The notes: generated by a model not told the origin, from the letters alone. A DNA stretch of 64,000 nt from Allofournierella massiliensis (GCF_021531255.1 NZ_JAFBIO010000001.1:310001-374000), one strand, 5' to 3'; shown: positions 33,761 through 43,285, counted from the first letter of the stretch. Translations and numbers: made by a program.

Positions 33761-35620
33761 ATGTTTGATCCTGCATTGAGAGAAGCCCTGGCAAATGTGC
33801 AGAAGCCGGGCCGATATACCGGCGGCGAGCCGGGATGCGTATATAAGGATAAGGAGAAGGTAGACCTGCGGTTTGCCTTCTGTTTCCCCGATACCTATGA
33901 GGTGGGGATGTCCTTCTTGGGGGAGAAGATCCTCTATGAGATCCTCAACCAAAAGGAAAACTGGTGGTGTGAGCGGGTCTTTATGCCTTGGCTGGATATG
34001 AAGGCGGAAATGGAGCGGCTGCATATCCCCCTATATGCCCTGGAAAGCAAGGACCCTCTCACCGCATTTGATATTGTGGGCTTTACCCTGCAGTATGAGC
34101 TTTCCTATACCACCATCCTGGCCATGCTGGATCTGGGCGGGATTCCTTTCTATGCCAAGGAGCGGGATGAAACCTGGCCCTTGATCGTGGCGGGCGGGCC
34201 CTGTGTCTGCAATGCGGAACCTCTGGCGGATTTCTTTGATATGATGATGCTGGGCGAAGGGGAAGAACAGCTGCCCCAGGTGTGCGCTGTGGTGGAGCAG
34301 GCCAAAAAAGAGGGCGTGGACAAGCAGGAGCTGCTGCGCCGCCTTTCCCGCATTCCCGGCTGCTATGTGCCTTCCTTCTATGAGGTGAGCTACCAGCCGG
34401 ACGGCCGCATTCAGGCCATCACCCCCCGGGAAGGCGCGCCGGCTGTGGTGCACAAAGCCATTATCAAGGATATGAACCGGCAGGCCCTGCCCACCCATTT
34501 TATTGTGCCCATGATCGGGGCCATCCACGATCGGGCCCAGGTAGAGGTGCTGCGGGGCTGTGTGCGGGGCTGCCGCTTCTGCCAGGCAGGCTTTTTGTAC
34601 CGCCCCATGCGGGAGCGGGGCGCCGAAATGCTGGACAAGGCTGCCCAGGATCTCTGCGCCAATACCGGCTATGAAGAGGTGAGCCTGCACAGCCTTTCCA
34701 CCTCCGACCATTCTCAGCTGGAACAGGTTCTGGACCGGATGAATGAGTGGATGCCCAAGGAGCATGTGAGCATTTCTCTGCCCAGCCTGCGGATCGACAA
34801 TTTCAGCGAGAGCCTGATCGAGAAAACCACCAAGATCCGCAAGAGCGGCCTGACCTTTGCCCCCGAAGCGGGCACCCAGCGTCTGCGGGATGTGATTAAC
34901 AAGAACATCACCTGGGAAGAAATTGAAAAGACCTGTTCCATGGCCTTCCGGGATGGGTACACCTCGGTAAAGCTCTATTTCATGATGGGCCTGCCCACCG
35001 AGACTATGGAGGACATTGAGGGCATTGCCGAGACCGCCCAGAAAATCGTGGACCTGTACTATGCCAACCCGGACAAGCCCAAGGGCAAGAGCGTCCAGGT
35101 GACCATCAGCGTGGCCTGTTTTGTGCCCAAGCCCCACACACCCTTCCAGTTTGTTCCCCAGGATACAGAGGAGAGCCTGAAGGAAAAGCAGCAGCATCTG
35201 CTGCACAGTGTCCGCAGCCGGAAGATCCGGGTGAACTACCACGACAGTTCCACCAGCTTTTTGGAGGCGGTGTTCGCCAAGGGTGACCGCCGGCTGGCCC
35301 CGGTGATGGTGGCGGCCTACCGCAAGGGCTGCTATCTGGACAGCTGGTCCGACTGCTTCCACTATGACCGGTGGATGGAGACTTTCCGGGAATTCGGGAT
35401 CGACACAGCCTTTTATGCCAACCGGTTTATCGGGCTGGATGAGATCACCCCCTGGAGCCACCTGGATTATGGTGTGAGCCATGAATTCCTGGTGCGGGAA
35501 TACAAGAAGGCCCTGGAGGCCAAAACTACCCAGCCCTGCAATCGTCAGTGCAGCGGCTGCGGCGCAAATCTTTTGTTGGGAGGGCCCTGCTTTGAATACA
35601 GTAAGGATCTGGTTCAGTAA
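33761..35620 (+). CDS. TIGR03960-family B12-binding-type radical SAM protein
   Basis: A 619-residue protein with an N-terminal B12-binding-like domain (FPDTYEVGMS, GFTLQYELSYT). Its radical-SAM core holds the cluster motif CVRGCRFCQAG (about 270-280), and SLHSLSTSDHSQL and MMGLPTETMEDI are further conserved stretches. A C-terminal CNRQCSGCGAN cysteine motif may hold another metal site. The family is widespread in Clostridia next to a TIGR03936 gene and ribosomal protein genes. Its substrate is, to my knowledge, not firmly established. The next gene overlaps its end. Confidence 0.85.
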   Translation: MFDPALREALANVQKPGRYTGGEPGCVYKDKEKVDLRFAFCFPDTYEVGMSFLGEKILYEILNQKENWWCERVFMPWLDMKAEMERLHIPLYALESKDPLTAFDIVGFTLQYELSYTTILAMLDLGGIPFYAKERDETWPLIVAGGPCVCNAEPLADFFDMMMLGEGEEQLPQVCAVVEQAKKEGVDKQELLRRLSRIPGCYVPSFYEVSYQPDGRIQAITPREGAPAVVHKAIIKDMNRQALPTHFIVPMIGAIHDRAQVEVLRGCVRGCRFCQAGFLYRPMRERGAEMLDKAAQDLCANTGYEEVSLHSLSTSDHSQLEQVLDRMNEWMPKEHVSISLPSLRIDNFSESLIEKTTKIRKSGLTFAPEAGTQRLRDVINKNITWEEIEKTCSMAFRDGYTSVKLYFMMGLPTETMEDIEGIAETAQKIVDLYYANPDKPKGKSVQVTISVACFVPKPHTPFQFVPQDTEESLKEKQQHLLHSVRSRKIRVNYHDSSTSFLEAVFAKGDRRLAPVMVAAYRKGCYLDSWSDCFHYDRWMETFREFGIDTAFYANRFIGLDEITPWSHLDYGVSHEFLVREYKKALEAKTTQPCNRQCSGCGANLLLGGPCFEYSKDLVQ

Positions 35621-36239
35621 AAAAGGGGAGGCGTCCTATATCTCCCTGCTGGACCTGCAGCGGGTAATGGGGCGCGCCATCAAGCGCAGCGGGGTGCCGG
35701 CCTGGTATACCCAGGGATTCAATCCCCATATCTATATGACCTTTGCCTGCCCGCTGCCTCTGGGCCAGGAGAGCCTGGTGGAGAGCGTGGATTTCAAAAC
35801 CGAGGAAGAGCACCCGGATTTTGAGGCCTGGGCCAAGGCCCTGCGGGGCGTGATGCCCACGGGCATTGAGGTGAACCGGCTTTGCTCGGCGACCCGCAAG
35901 GCCGAAGAGATCGCCTGGAGCCGGTATACAATCACCTATCCTGCAAAGACGGCCGGCGATGCGGCCCGGCGATACAACGCACTGCCCCAGGCCTTGGTGG
36001 AAAAGAAAAGCAAGCGGGGCGTCAAGACCCTGGATCTGAAGGAATATATCCCCCGTATCGAGGTGCACGAGGAGGCGGAAGGGGACTGCTTTGAGCTGCT
36101 GCTGCCCGCCGGGGTGTCCTTTACGGTCAACCCCGCCCTGCTCACCGGTTTTTTGGAAAAGGAATATGGCCTTGAGCCCTGGAACGCCCGGATCCTGCGC
36201 ACCGAGCTGCTGACCGGAAAAATGGAAAAATTTGAATAA
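35592..36239 (+). CDS. TIGR03936-family radical-SAM-associated protein (DUF2344)
   Basis: A 215-residue protein with the family start (RIWFSKKGEASYISLLDLQRV) followed by VMGRAIKRSGVPAWYTQGFNP. It always travels with, or is fused to, the TIGR03960 radical-SAM protein; here it overlaps that gene by 29 bases, so the two products probably work together. Molecular function is unknown. I place the start at TTG 35592, with GGGAGG about nine bases before; the longer upstream frame reads through TIGR03960 coding sequence and looks random. Confidence 0.8.
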   Translation: MNTVRIWFSKKGEASYISLLDLQRVMGRAIKRSGVPAWYTQGFNPHIYMTFACPLPLGQESLVESVDFKTEEEHPDFEAWAKALRGVMPTGIEVNRLCSATRKAEEIAWSRYTITYPAKTAGDAARRYNALPQALVEKKSKRGVKTLDLKEYIPRIEVHEEAEGDCFELLLPAGVSFTVNPALLTGFLEKEYGLEPWNARILRTELLTGKMEKFE

Positions 36240-36244
36240 TGCCC

Positions 36245-36273
36245 TTGCATCCTTGCCTCCACTGTGCTACAAT
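36245..36273 (+). promoter_or_regulatory. promoter of rplS
   Basis: TTGCAT (36245-36250), a 17-base spacer and TACAAT (36268-36273), just after the TIGR03936 stop. Confidence 0.75.
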
Positions 36274-36276
36274 ATT

Positions 36277-36378
36277 TAGGCGTTAGTGTACGCTGGCACC
36301 ACCAGCGGGGTTAATGCGTAGCATTAAAACAGACGGTCCTCTGCCGCTGGTTCGGGTATGAACGTCACAAAAAATGGA
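36277..36378 (+). ncRNA. L19 ribosomal-protein leader (autoregulatory mRNA element)
   Basis: The leader between promoter and rplS starts TTAGGCGTTAG..ACGCTGGCACCACC, pairs CGCTGG/CCAGCG locally, and continues with ATGCGTAGCAT and TCTGCCGCTGG. This is the type of sequence found in Firmicute L19 leaders, where excess L19 represses its own synthesis. The call rests on position and recalled consensus; a covariance-model search would settle it. Confidence 0.65.
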
Positions 36379-36389
36379 GGATTATCAGA

Positions 36390-36731
36390 ATGGACGCAAT
36401 GAAGATCATGACCGAGGGCATGCTCAAGGCTGAGAAGCCCCAGTTTGAAGTGGGCGATACGGTTCGCGTGGATGTTCGCATCAAGGAAGGCGAGCGCGAG
36501 CGTATCCAGGCTTTTGAGGGCACTGTCATCGCCAAGAAGCACGGCGGCATCCAGGAAACCTTTACCGTTCGCCGTTCTTCCTACGGTGTAGGCGTGGAGC
36601 GTGTGTTCCCCATCAACTCTCCCTTTGTGGAGAAGGTTACCGTGGTTCGCCGCGGTAAGGTCCGCCGCGCTAAGCTGTTCTATCTGCGCAGCCGCACCGG
36701 CAAGGCCGCCAAGGTCAAGAGCAGAGTCTGA
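36390..36731 (+). CDS. rplS: 50S ribosomal protein L19
   Basis: The 113-residue protein matches L19 throughout: [53 protein letters not shown] and the basic end [20 protein letters not shown]19 lies at the 30S-50S interface near the bridge region. GGAGGA precedes the ATG. It has its own promoter, leader and terminator. Confidence 0.98.
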   Translation: MDAMKIMTEGMLKAEKPQFEVGDTVRVDVRIKEGERERIQAFEGTVIAKKHGGIQETFTVRRSSYGVGVERVFPINSPFVEKVTVVRRGKVRRAKLFYLRSRTGKAAKVKSRV

Positions 36732-36742
36732 ATTCTCAAAGG

Positions 36743-36770
36743 AAAAGGGGCAAGCGATTGTCCCTTTTTT
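36743..36770 (+). terminator. terminator after rplS
   Basis: AAAAGGGGCAA pairs with TTGTCCCTTTT (one wobble) around GCGA, running into further Ts. Confidence 0.75.
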
Positions 36771-36817
36771 CTTTTTATATCCAGCTGTTTGAAAAAGGGC
36801 AGCAAAGGGGGCGGAGC

Positions 36818-37357
36818 ATGACTTCCCGACGGAGAAAAAGCAATCAAAATATTGTGGAATGGTACGAAGCACTGATCTTTGCGCTGGCCTTTCTGGTGTT
36901 GCTGTTCACCTTTGTGGTGCGGGTGGTGGCAGTGAACGGGTCCTCCATGGTGCCCACCCTGAACAGCGGGGATCGTCTGTTGGTGCAGAGTTCCCTGTTT
37001 CAGGTGGAGCGGGGCGACGTGGTAGTCATTGACAGCTATATCGAATATGGCAAGCCCCTGGTCAAACGGGTGATTGCCGTGGGCGGCGACCGGGTGGATA
37101 TTAATGCCGAGACTGGCGAGGTCTTTGTGAATGGTCAGCTTCTGGACGAGCCCTATATTGCCGAAGCGACCCGCCAGAAGGGGGATATGGAATTCCCCCT
37201 TACGGTGCCGGAAGGGTACCTTTTTGTGATGGGCGATAACCGGATGCATTCCACCGACAGCCGCTATCAGGATATCGGCTTTATTGACGAACGAGACATC
37301 TTGGGGCAGGTCCTTTACCGGACCTATCCCTTTTCAGCGATAGGAAGCATAACATGA
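36818..37357 (+). CDS. lepB: signal peptidase I
   Basis: A 179-residue type I signal peptidase with a single N-terminal membrane anchor (about 16-36). The catalytic serine is in NGSSMVPTL (about 44-52), the lysine base in VKRVIAVGGD (about 86-95), and GDNRMHSTDSR is box E. It releases exported proteins from the membrane. ATG 36818 has GGGGGCGGAG upstream, and the longer frame from 36758 runs through the rplS terminator. The gene overlaps rbgA as ATGA. lepB-rbgA-rnhB-yraN is a familiar Gram-positive order. Confidence 0.95.
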   Translation: MTSRRRKSNQNIVEWYEALIFALAFLVLLFTFVVRVVAVNGSSMVPTLNSGDRLLVQSSLFQVERGDVVVIDSYIEYGKPLVKRVIAVGGDRVDINAETGEVFVNGQLLDEPYIAEATRQKGDMEFPLTVPEGYLFVMGDNRMHSTDSRYQDIGFIDERDILGQVLYRTYPFSAIGSIT

Positions 37358-38256
37358 GTGAAGAATTTATTCCCCGGCAGAATATTCAGTGGTTCCCGGG
37401 TCATATGACCAAGACCCTGCGCATGATGGAAGCGGATATCCGCCAGGTGGACGGCGTCCTTCAGCTGCTGGACGCCCGCATCCCCCTGAGCAGCCTGAAC
37501 CCGGAGATCGAGCGGATCACCGCAGGCAAGCCCCATCTGTATGTGCTGAATAAGGCCGACCTGGCTGACCCGGAGATCACCGCCCAATGGATTCGATATT
37601 TCCGGAGTGTGGGAGCAGGCTGTGTATCCATCAATGCCCGGCAGAAGGGCGGAGCCTCGGCAGTCAAGGGGCAGATTTTGAAAGAGCTGTCGGCCCTGCT
37701 GGAAAAACGGGAGAAAAAGGGCATGGGCGGCGCCAAGCTGCGGATCATGGTGGTGGGCATCCCCAATGTGGGCAAATCCACCTTCATCAATACCTTTGCC
37801 GGCGCAGCCCGGGCCAAGGCTGCCGACCGCCCCGGCGTGACCCGGGGTAAGCAGTGGGTGAGCGTGGAAGGCTTTGACCTGCTGGATATGCCGGGCGTGC
37901 TTTGGCGCAAGTTTGATTCCCTGGAAGTGGCCACTAATCTGGCTTTTATTGGTTCCATCAAGGACGATGTGCTGGATATCGAGGAATTGGCCATGGGCCT
38001 GCTGAGCCAGGTACGCCGGATCTACCCGGAAAAGATCCGGGACAGATATAAGCTAAGTGAAGAAGAGCTGGCGGGTTCGGCTTGGGAGCTTTTGGAGACC
38101 ATTGGCCGCAAGCGGGGTATGCTGGTGAGCGGCGGCGAGATAAATACCGAACGGGCCGCCATCATGCTGGTGGACGAGTTCCGGGCCTCCAAATGGGGCC
38201 GCATCTCTCTGGAAAAGCCTCCCGCAAGGCAGGATGAGGAAGAGGACTATGACTGA
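37354..38256 (+). CDS. rbgA: ribosome biogenesis GTPase RbgA (YlqF)
   Basis: A 300-residue circularly permuted GTPase. The G4 motif (NKAD, about 68-71) precedes G1 (GIPNVGKST, about 134-142) and G3 (DMPG), the hallmark of the YlqF/YawG family. RbgA acts late in 50S assembly. The C-terminal domain is of normal length. It overlaps lepB by four bases and rnhB by eight, so the whole lepB-yraN set is probably translated in a coupled way. Confidence 0.95.
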   Translation: MSEEFIPRQNIQWFPGHMTKTLRMMEADIRQVDGVLQLLDARIPLSSLNPEIERITAGKPHLYVLNKADLADPEITAQWIRYFRSVGAGCVSINARQKGGASAVKGQILKELSALLEKREKKGMGGAKLRIMVVGIPNVGKSTFINTFAGAARAKAADRPGVTRGKQWVSVEGFDLLDMPGVLWRKFDSLEVATNLAFIGSIKDDVLDIEELAMGLLSQVRRIYPEKIRDRYKLSEEELAGSAWELLETIGRKRGMLVSGGEINTERAAIMLVDEFRASKWGRISLEKPPARQDEEEDYD

Positions 38257-38851
38257 GGAACTGTATGCCTTTGACCAGGCGGTGAGGGCGGAACACGGGA
38301 CCTTCTGCGGGGTGGACGAGGCCGGCCGGGGCCCTCTGTGCGGGCCGGTGTGCTGCGCTGCCGTGATACTGGACCCGGAAAACCCGATAGAAGGGGTCAA
38401 TGATTCCAAAAAGCTCAGCGAGAAAAAGCGGGAACTGCTCTATGAGGAGATTACCCGGAAGGCACTGGCCTGGCAGGTAGTCATGGTGGGGCCGGAGGTG
38501 ATTGACGAAAAAAACATTCTCTGGGCCACCATGGACGGAATGAGGCAGGCGGTGGAAGGACTGAAGATCCAGCCGGCCTTTGTGCTGGTGGACGGAAACC
38601 GCTGCCCTCAGCTGAACATCCCTGTTGCCAGCCAGGTAAAAGGGGACGGTGTAAGCGCCAGTATTGCGGCCGCATCCATCCTGGCCAAGGTCACCCGGGA
38701 CCGGTATATGTGCCAGCTGGACAAGGAATATCCCCAATATCAGCTGGCAAAACATAAAGGCTACGGCACCAAGCTGCACTATGAGCTGATCCGCCAGTAT
38801 GGTATCCAGCCTTTTTACCGCAAGAGCTTTTTGAAAAAGCTGGGGTACTGA
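38249..38851 (+). CDS. rnhB: ribonuclease HII
   Basis: The 200-residue enzyme cleaves RNA in RNA-DNA hybrids and single ribonucleotides in DNA. The catalytic acidic residues are recognisable in [10 protein letters not shown] (about 21-30), the aspartate of LVDGN, and the [20 protein letters not shown] stretch. ATG 38249 lies within the end of rbgA, with GAGGAAGAGG before it. yraN starts two bases after the stop codon. Confidence 0.95.
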   Translation: MTEELYAFDQAVRAEHGTFCGVDEAGRGPLCGPVCCAAVILDPENPIEGVNDSKKLSEKKRELLYEEITRKALAWQVVMVGPEVIDEKNILWATMDGMRQAVEGLKIQPAFVLVDGNRCPQLNIPVASQVKGDGVSASIAAASILAKVTRDRYMCQLDKEYPQYQLAKHKGYGTKLHYELIRQYGIQPFYRKSFLKKLGY

Positions 38852-38852
38852 G

Positions 38853-39221
38853 TTGGAAAGGGCAAAGCTGGGGGCAAAGGGGGAGGCAATAGCCGCCCAA
38901 TATTACCTGCGGCAGGGCTACAGCCTGTATGCCCACAACTTCCGCTGCCGTATGGGGGAGCTGGACCTGGTCCTTACCCGGGGGCGCCTTTTGGTGGTGG
39001 CGGAGGTCAAGACCCGCACCGACTGCCAGCGGGCCCGGCCCCGGGAGGCGGTGGATCTGTATAAACAGAAAAAGCTGATCCTGGCCTGCCGGTATCTGCT
39101 CACTCAGCTGCCTCCGGCTGACTGGACGATTCGCTTTGATGTGGTGGAGGTGTGCCCCCGCCCGGCGGGTGGTTATGAGGTCCACTGTATCCAGGATGCT
39201 TTCCGGGCGGGAGAGTTTTAG
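38853..39221 (+). CDS. yraN: YraN-family (UPF0102) putative endonuclease
   Basis: A 122-residue protein with the family's nuclease-like fold. It shows GAKGEAIAAQYYLRQGY, then R-x-G-E-L-D-L-V and the metal-binding-type E-V-K-T-R in VVAEVKTRT, which resemble the restriction-endonuclease-like active site D-x(n)-E-x-K. Cellular function is not well defined. It starts with TTG. Position right after rnhB is conserved in many bacteria. Confidence 0.9.
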   Translation: MERAKLGAKGEAIAAQYYLRQGYSLYAHNFRCRMGELDLVLTRGRLLVVAEVKTRTDCQRARPREAVDLYKQKKLILACRYLLTQLPPADWTIRFDVVEVCPRPAGGYEVHCIQDAFRAGEF

Positions 39222-39232
39222 GCAGGAAACTT

Positions 39233-39261
39233 TTGAATGGCGGGGTCCGGTATGTTACAAT
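39233..39261 (+). promoter_or_regulatory. promoter of thrC
   Basis: TTGAAT (39233-39238), 17 bases, TACAAT (39256-39261). The remaining leader of about 60 bases contains a small GGGCTGCGCC-type hairpin but no recognisable riboswitch. Confidence 0.7.
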
Positions 39262-39326
39262 AAAAGGGCTGCGCCGGGCCGCTCCCTGGGGGCGGGAAAC
39301 AGAAAAGCGCGAGAGGGGAAAAAACG

Positions 39327-40793
39327 ATGTGGTTTTACAGCACCAGAGATAAAAACAACCGGGTTCGCTCTTCCCAGGCCATTCTGCAGGGCCTTTCGGA
39401 GGAGGGCGGCCTTTTTGTGCCGGAAAGCTTTCCGCAGATCAATCTGGAAGAAGCCTGCCGGCTGGAATACCCCCAGCTGGCAGCGCTGATTCTGCGTCAG
39501 TATCTGGACGACTATGACCCGGATTTTCTGCTGCAGGCAGCGAGGGAAACCTATGGGGACGCCTTCCAGGGGAAGGCTGGGGAACTGAAGAAGGTGGAGA
39601 AGGGCCTGTACTCCCTGGAACTGTGGCACGGCCCCACCTGCGCCTTCAAGGATTACGCCCTGCAGCTGATGCCCCGCCTGCTGGTGCAGGCCAAGAAGAA
39701 CCTGAACCGAGGTGAGACCACCCAGATTCTGGTGGCCACCAGCGGGGATACCGGCAAGGCTGCTCTGGCGGGATACCGGGATCTGCCGGGGATCCGCATC
39801 CAGGTATTCTATCCTGAGAGCGGTACCAGCGAGATCCAGCGGCTGCAGATGGCCACCCAGGAAGGGGAGAACCTGTCTGTCTGGGCTGTGCAGGGCAACT
39901 TTGATGACGCCCAGACCGGCGTGAAAAAAGCCTTTGCCGACCGGGAGCTGGAAAAAGCCCTGAATGCGCAAGGCGTCCGGCTTTCCAGCGCCAACTCTAT
40001 CAACTGGGGCCGGCTGGTTCCCCAGATTGTCTACTACTTTGCCGCCTATGGCCGACTGGTGCGGGAAGGTGAAGTAAAGCTGGGGCAGAAGGTGGACTTC
40101 TGTGTGCCTACCGGGAACTTCGGGGACATTCTGGCCGGCTATTATGCCAAACGGATGGGCCTGCCTGCGGGGCGGCTGGTCTGCGCTTCCAATAAGAACA
40201 ATGTACTCACCGATTTCTTTGCCACCGGCTTTTATGACGCCCGGCGGGAGTTTTATAAGACCGATTCGCCCTCCATGGATATCCTGATCTCTTCCAACCT
40301 GGAGCGGATGCTGTACCATCTGCTGGGCAGCGACGAGGCGGTGCGGCTGCGGATGGATCAGCTGGCCCGGACCGGCCGCTACACCATTGAGGAGCAGGAC
40401 CTGAACCGGCTGAAAGAGGTGTTTGACGCCGGGTTTGCCTCCGATGAGGAAGGGGCCGGGCAGATCCGAACCTGCTTTGAAAAGGACGGATACCTCTGCG
40501 ATACCCATACGGCGGTGGCCTTTAAAGTGGCCCGGGAATATATGGCCCGGCAGGCAGAACACAACCCGATGGTGGTGCTCAGCACCGCCAGCCCCTTCAA
40601 GTTCCCGGCGGCGGTGCTGGGGGCATTGGGACAGAAAGCGCCCCAGGATGATTTTGAGGCCCTGCATCTTCTGGAAGAGGTCTCGGGGTGCAAGGCGCCC
40701 CTCAGCCTGTGCCAGCTGAAAGAAATGCCGGTACGCTTTGACCGGGTGATTCGCCCGGAACAGATCAAGGCGGCTGCCCTGGGTGAGCTGTAA
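39327..40793 (+). CDS. thrC: threonine synthase
   Basis: The 488-residue PLP enzyme converts O-phosphohomoserine to threonine. The PLP lysine lies in CAFKDYALQLMP (about residue 110), the phosphate-binding loop in TSGDTGKAAL, and SSANSINWGRLVPQ is characteristic of the longer bacterial and yeast-type ThrC. The aspartate-semialdehyde needed upstream comes from asd, encoded at 58202. The gene is monocistronic with its own promoter and is followed by a GC-rich hairpin shared with the convergent DUF1540 gene. Confidence 0.96.
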   Translation: MWFYSTRDKNNRVRSSQAILQGLSEEGGLFVPESFPQINLEEACRLEYPQLAALILRQYLDDYDPDFLLQAARETYGDAFQGKAGELKKVEKGLYSLELWHGPTCAFKDYALQLMPRLLVQAKKNLNRGETTQILVATSGDTGKAALAGYRDLPGIRIQVFYPESGTSEIQRLQMATQEGENLSVWAVQGNFDDAQTGVKKAFADRELEKALNAQGVRLSSANSINWGRLVPQIVYYFAAYGRLVREGEVKLGQKVDFCVPTGNFGDILAGYYAKRMGLPAGRLVCASNKNNVLTDFFATGFYDARREFYKTDSPSMDILISSNLERMLYHLLGSDEAVRLRMDQLARTGRYTIEEQDLNRLKEVFDAGFASDEEGAGQIRTCFEKDGYLCDTHTAVAFKVAREYMARQAEHNPMVVLSTASPFKFPAAVLGALGQKAPQDDFEALHLLEEVSGCKAPLSLCQLKEMPVRFDRVIRPEQIKAAALGEL

Positions 40794-40806
40794 CAGAAGC
40801 CCCAAA

Positions 40807-40841
40807 AGCGCCCGCCGGGCCCTCAAGGGGCGGCGGGCGCT
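40807..40841. terminator. hairpin between convergent thrC and DUF1540 genes
   Basis: AGCGCCCGCC pairs with GGCGGGCGCT, with inner GCCCC pairing. The T run (TTTTGGG) is on the minus strand, so it serves the DUF1540 gene best. Confidence 0.6.
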
Positions 40842-40856
40842 CTGATTTGACAGCGC

Positions 40857-41015
40857 TCAGATCTCGGTAAAGGTCTCGCACATGGTCTTTTCCGGGTCGG
40901 CGCTCTGGCTGCGCACATGGATGCCGGGGGCAGTGCAGCAGCTGTTTCCGTTGTTGTGTACGCAGTTAGAGACTTCGCAGCAGATCCCCTGCAGAACGGG
41001 CTCCTGTTGGTCCAT
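40857..41015 (-). CDS. small DUF1540 cysteine-rich protein
   Basis: A 52-residue minus-strand gene. The protein reads MDQQEPVLQG, then C-C-E-V-S-N-C, N-S-C-C-T-A-P-G-I-H-V and E-K-T-M-C-E-T-F, ending T-E-I. The pattern C-x-V-x2-C-x(n)-C-x-A-x2-I-x-V ... T-x-C-x-T-F is that of DUF1540, short clostridial proteins with paired cysteines thought to bind metal. A GGAGGGAT ribosome-binding site lies just upstream of the ATG and a hairpin with a T run follows. Function unknown. Confidence 0.85.
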   Translation of the reverse strand: MDQQEPVLQGICCEVSNCVHNNGNSCCTAPGIHVRSQSADPEKTMCETFTEI

Positions 41016-41086
41016 GCCTATCCCTCCTTTTTCGGGTTAGTATGGCAGGCAGATCCCGGTTTTATCAGTTGAACGGGAGGTTTTCC

Positions 41087-41770
41087 ATGGCAATTTTTGT
41101 GATCGCGGATCTGCACCTCTCCCTGGGCGCGGCCGATAAGCCGATGGATGTGTTCGAGGGCTGGCAGGGGTATCTGCCCAAGCTGGAACGGAACTGGCGT
41201 ACCCTGATTGCGCCGGAGGATACGGTGGTGCTGCCGGGAGATATCAGCTGGGCCATGAGCCTGGAGGATACCCGGGAGGACTTTGCTTTCCTGAACGCTC
41301 TGCCCGGCAAAAAGATCATCCTGAAGGGAAACCACGATTATTGGTGGACCACCCTGAACAAGATGAACCGCTTTCTGGAAGTCAACGGTTTTGATACCCT
41401 GCAAATCCTGCACAACACTGCGATCCAGGCGGAAGGCGTGTTTTTGTGCGGTACCCGGGGTTGGATGAGCGATGTGCAGGGGCCGGAGGATGAAAAGATC
41501 CTGAACCGGGAGATCGGCCGGCTGAGAATGAGCCTGGAAGCCGCCGGGGAAGGGGAAAAGCTGGCCTTTCTCCATTATCCGCCCCTGTACCCCGGGCAGA
41601 TGGAGGGCGGCCTGGCAAACCTTTTGAAGGAATTCGGGGTGAGCCGCTGCTTTTATGGCCACCTTCACGGCGTTTCCATCCGGTATGCGGTGCAGGGGGA
41701 ACATGACGGAGTGGATTACCGCCTCATCAGCGCCGACGCACTGAAATTTTGTCCCTATAAAATCCGGTAA
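41087..41770 (+). CDS. calcineurin-like metallophosphoesterase
   Basis: A 227-residue protein with the two-metal phosphoesterase motifs in order: D-L-H in VIADLHLSLG (about 6-15), GDISW, GNHDYWW (about 84-90), LHYPPLY and GHLHG (about 189-193). The substrate is unknown; relatives act on nucleotides or small phosphodiesters. GGGAGG precedes the ATG. It is probably transcribed alone; a promoter for tig follows immediately after its stop. Confidence 0.88.
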   Translation: MAIFVIADLHLSLGAADKPMDVFEGWQGYLPKLERNWRTLIAPEDTVVLPGDISWAMSLEDTREDFAFLNALPGKKIILKGNHDYWWTTLNKMNRFLEVNGFDTLQILHNTAIQAEGVFLCGTRGWMSDVQGPEDEKILNREIGRLRMSLEAAGEGEKLAFLHYPPLYPGQMEGGLANLLKEFGVSRCFYGHLHGVSIRYAVQGEHDGVDYRLISADALKFCPYKIR

Positions 41771-41784
41771 TGGACAAAAAAATC

Positions 41785-41813
41785 TGGCATTTTTTTGCAT
41801 CCTATGCTATAAT
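41785..41813 (+). promoter_or_regulatory. promoter of tig-clpPX
   Basis: TGGCAT (41785-41790), 17 bases, TATAAT (41808-41813). No CtsR heptad repeat is apparent beside it. The leader before tig is about 125 bases. Confidence 0.65.
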
Positions 41814-41945
41814 CTCAAAGAATGGCCGCATCTGTGCGCTATGGGGCGCTTTTCCATAAAAAAGCCCGCCGCAAAGCAGCGGTTTCCTGCTCTGCGGATC
41901 CCAGGCAGCCGTCAAAAAGTCGTATTATTTTTTGGAGGAAATAGA

Positions 41946-43274
41946 ATGAAACTGGTAAAAAGCGAAAAACTGGAAAAAAGCATGTACGAACTTCAGTTTG
42001 CGGTGGACGCGGAAACCTTCCAGGCTGCCGTTGACAAGGCTTTCAAGCGCGAGGGCAAAAAGTATTCTGTTCCCGGCTTCCGCAAGGGCAAGGCTCCCCG
42101 TCATCTGATCGAGAAGCTGTACGGTGCCGATATCTTCCATTACGATGCTATCAATGATCTGTTCCCGGCCAACTACGAGGCCGCTGTGGAAGAGGCCGGC
42201 ATCGAGGTTGTGGGCCAGCCCGAGGCGGACGTGGTTTCCCAGTCCCTGGAAGAGGGCGTTGTCCTCAAGGTGATCGTGCCGGTTAAGCCCGAGGTCACCC
42301 TGGGCGAATACACTGGTTTAAAGGCTACCAAGAAGGTCCATACTGTGGAGGAGTCCGATGTGGACGCCGAGCTGGCCCGTATGCAGGACCGCAACGGCCG
42401 GATGATCACCGTGGACGGCAAGGCCGAGAACGGCGATACCGCCAACATCGACTTTGAGGGCTTTGTGGACGGCGTCGCTTTCGAGGGCGGCAAGGCTGAA
42501 AACTACGGCCTGGTTCTGGGCAGCGGTTCCTTCATCCCCGGCTTTGAAGAGCAGGTGGTGGGCCATGCCGCCGGCGAAGAGTTCGACGTGAACGTCACCT
42601 TCCCCGAGGAGTATCAGGCCAAGGAGCTGGCCGGCAAGGCTGCCGTCTTCAAGATTAAGCTGCATGAGGTGCAGCGCAAGGAGCTGCCCGCCCTTGACGA
42701 CGAGTTCGCCAAGGACGTGAGCGAGTTCGACACCCTGGATGAGCTGAAGGCCGACATCCGCAAGGGCATGGAGGAGCGCAACGAGAAGAGCGCTTCCCTG
42801 GACGTGGAAAACGATCTGGTGGATCAGGTTGTGGCCGGCATGCAGGCGGATATCCCCGCTGCCATGATCGAGAGCCGCATCGACGATTCCGTGCGGGATT
42901 TTGAGTACCGCCTCTCCCAGCAGGGCCTGAAGCTGGCGGATTACCTGAAGTATATGGGCGTTTCCATGGATGATTTCCGTTCCAACTTCAAGGAGAACGC
43001 TGAGAAGCAGGTCAAGATGCGTCTGGCCCTGGAGGCTGTGGCCGCCAAGGAGAACATCGTGGCTTCCGATGAGGAGTTTGAGGCCAAGGTGAAGGAGCTG
43101 GCTGACCAGTACAAGATGGAAGTCGATCAGGTTAAGGCTGTTGTGAACGCGGAGGAATTGAAAAAGGATCTGGGCGTCAACAAGGCAATCGACTTTATTA
43201 AGGAAAAGGCCGTGATCACGACCGAAACCGTAGGCAAAGAAGAAGAGGCCAAGACCGAGACCGAGGCTGAATAA
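41946..43274 (+). CDS. tig: trigger factor
   Basis: A 442-residue ribosome-bound chaperone and prolyl isomerase. The N-terminal ribosome-binding signature G-F-R-K-G-K-A-P-R is intact (about 40-48). A central FKBP-type domain ([14 protein letters not shown] ... [18 protein letters not shown]) and the helical C-terminal arms follow, ending in an acidic tail. GGAGG precedes ATG 41946, and upstream in-frame codons from 41841 belong to the leader. tig-clpP-clpX is a conserved protein-quality-control order. Confidence 0.97.
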   Translation: MKLVKSEKLEKSMYELQFAVDAETFQAAVDKAFKREGKKYSVPGFRKGKAPRHLIEKLYGADIFHYDAINDLFPANYEAAVEEAGIEVVGQPEADVVSQSLEEGVVLKVIVPVKPEVTLGEYTGLKATKKVHTVEESDVDAELARMQDRNGRMITVDGKAENGDTANIDFEGFVDGVAFEGGKAENYGLVLGSGSFIPGFEEQVVGHAAGEEFDVNVTFPEEYQAKELAGKAAVFKIKLHEVQRKELPALDDEFAKDVSEFDTLDELKADIRKGMEERNEKSASLDVENDLVDQVVAGMQADIPAAMIESRIDDSVRDFEYRLSQQGLKLADYLKYMGVSMDDFRSNFKENAEKQVKMRLALEAVAAKENIVASDEEFEAKVKELADQYKMEVDQVKAVVNAEELKKDLGVNKAIDFIKEKAVITTETVGKEEEAKTETEAE

Positions 43275-43285
43275 TTTGCTGCTTT

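Noticed and set aside
36277-36378. A tRNA-like or S-box element before rplS
   Set aside because: Position directly before rplS and the sequence pattern fit an L19 leader better; no cloverleaf or SAM-riboswitch core is present.
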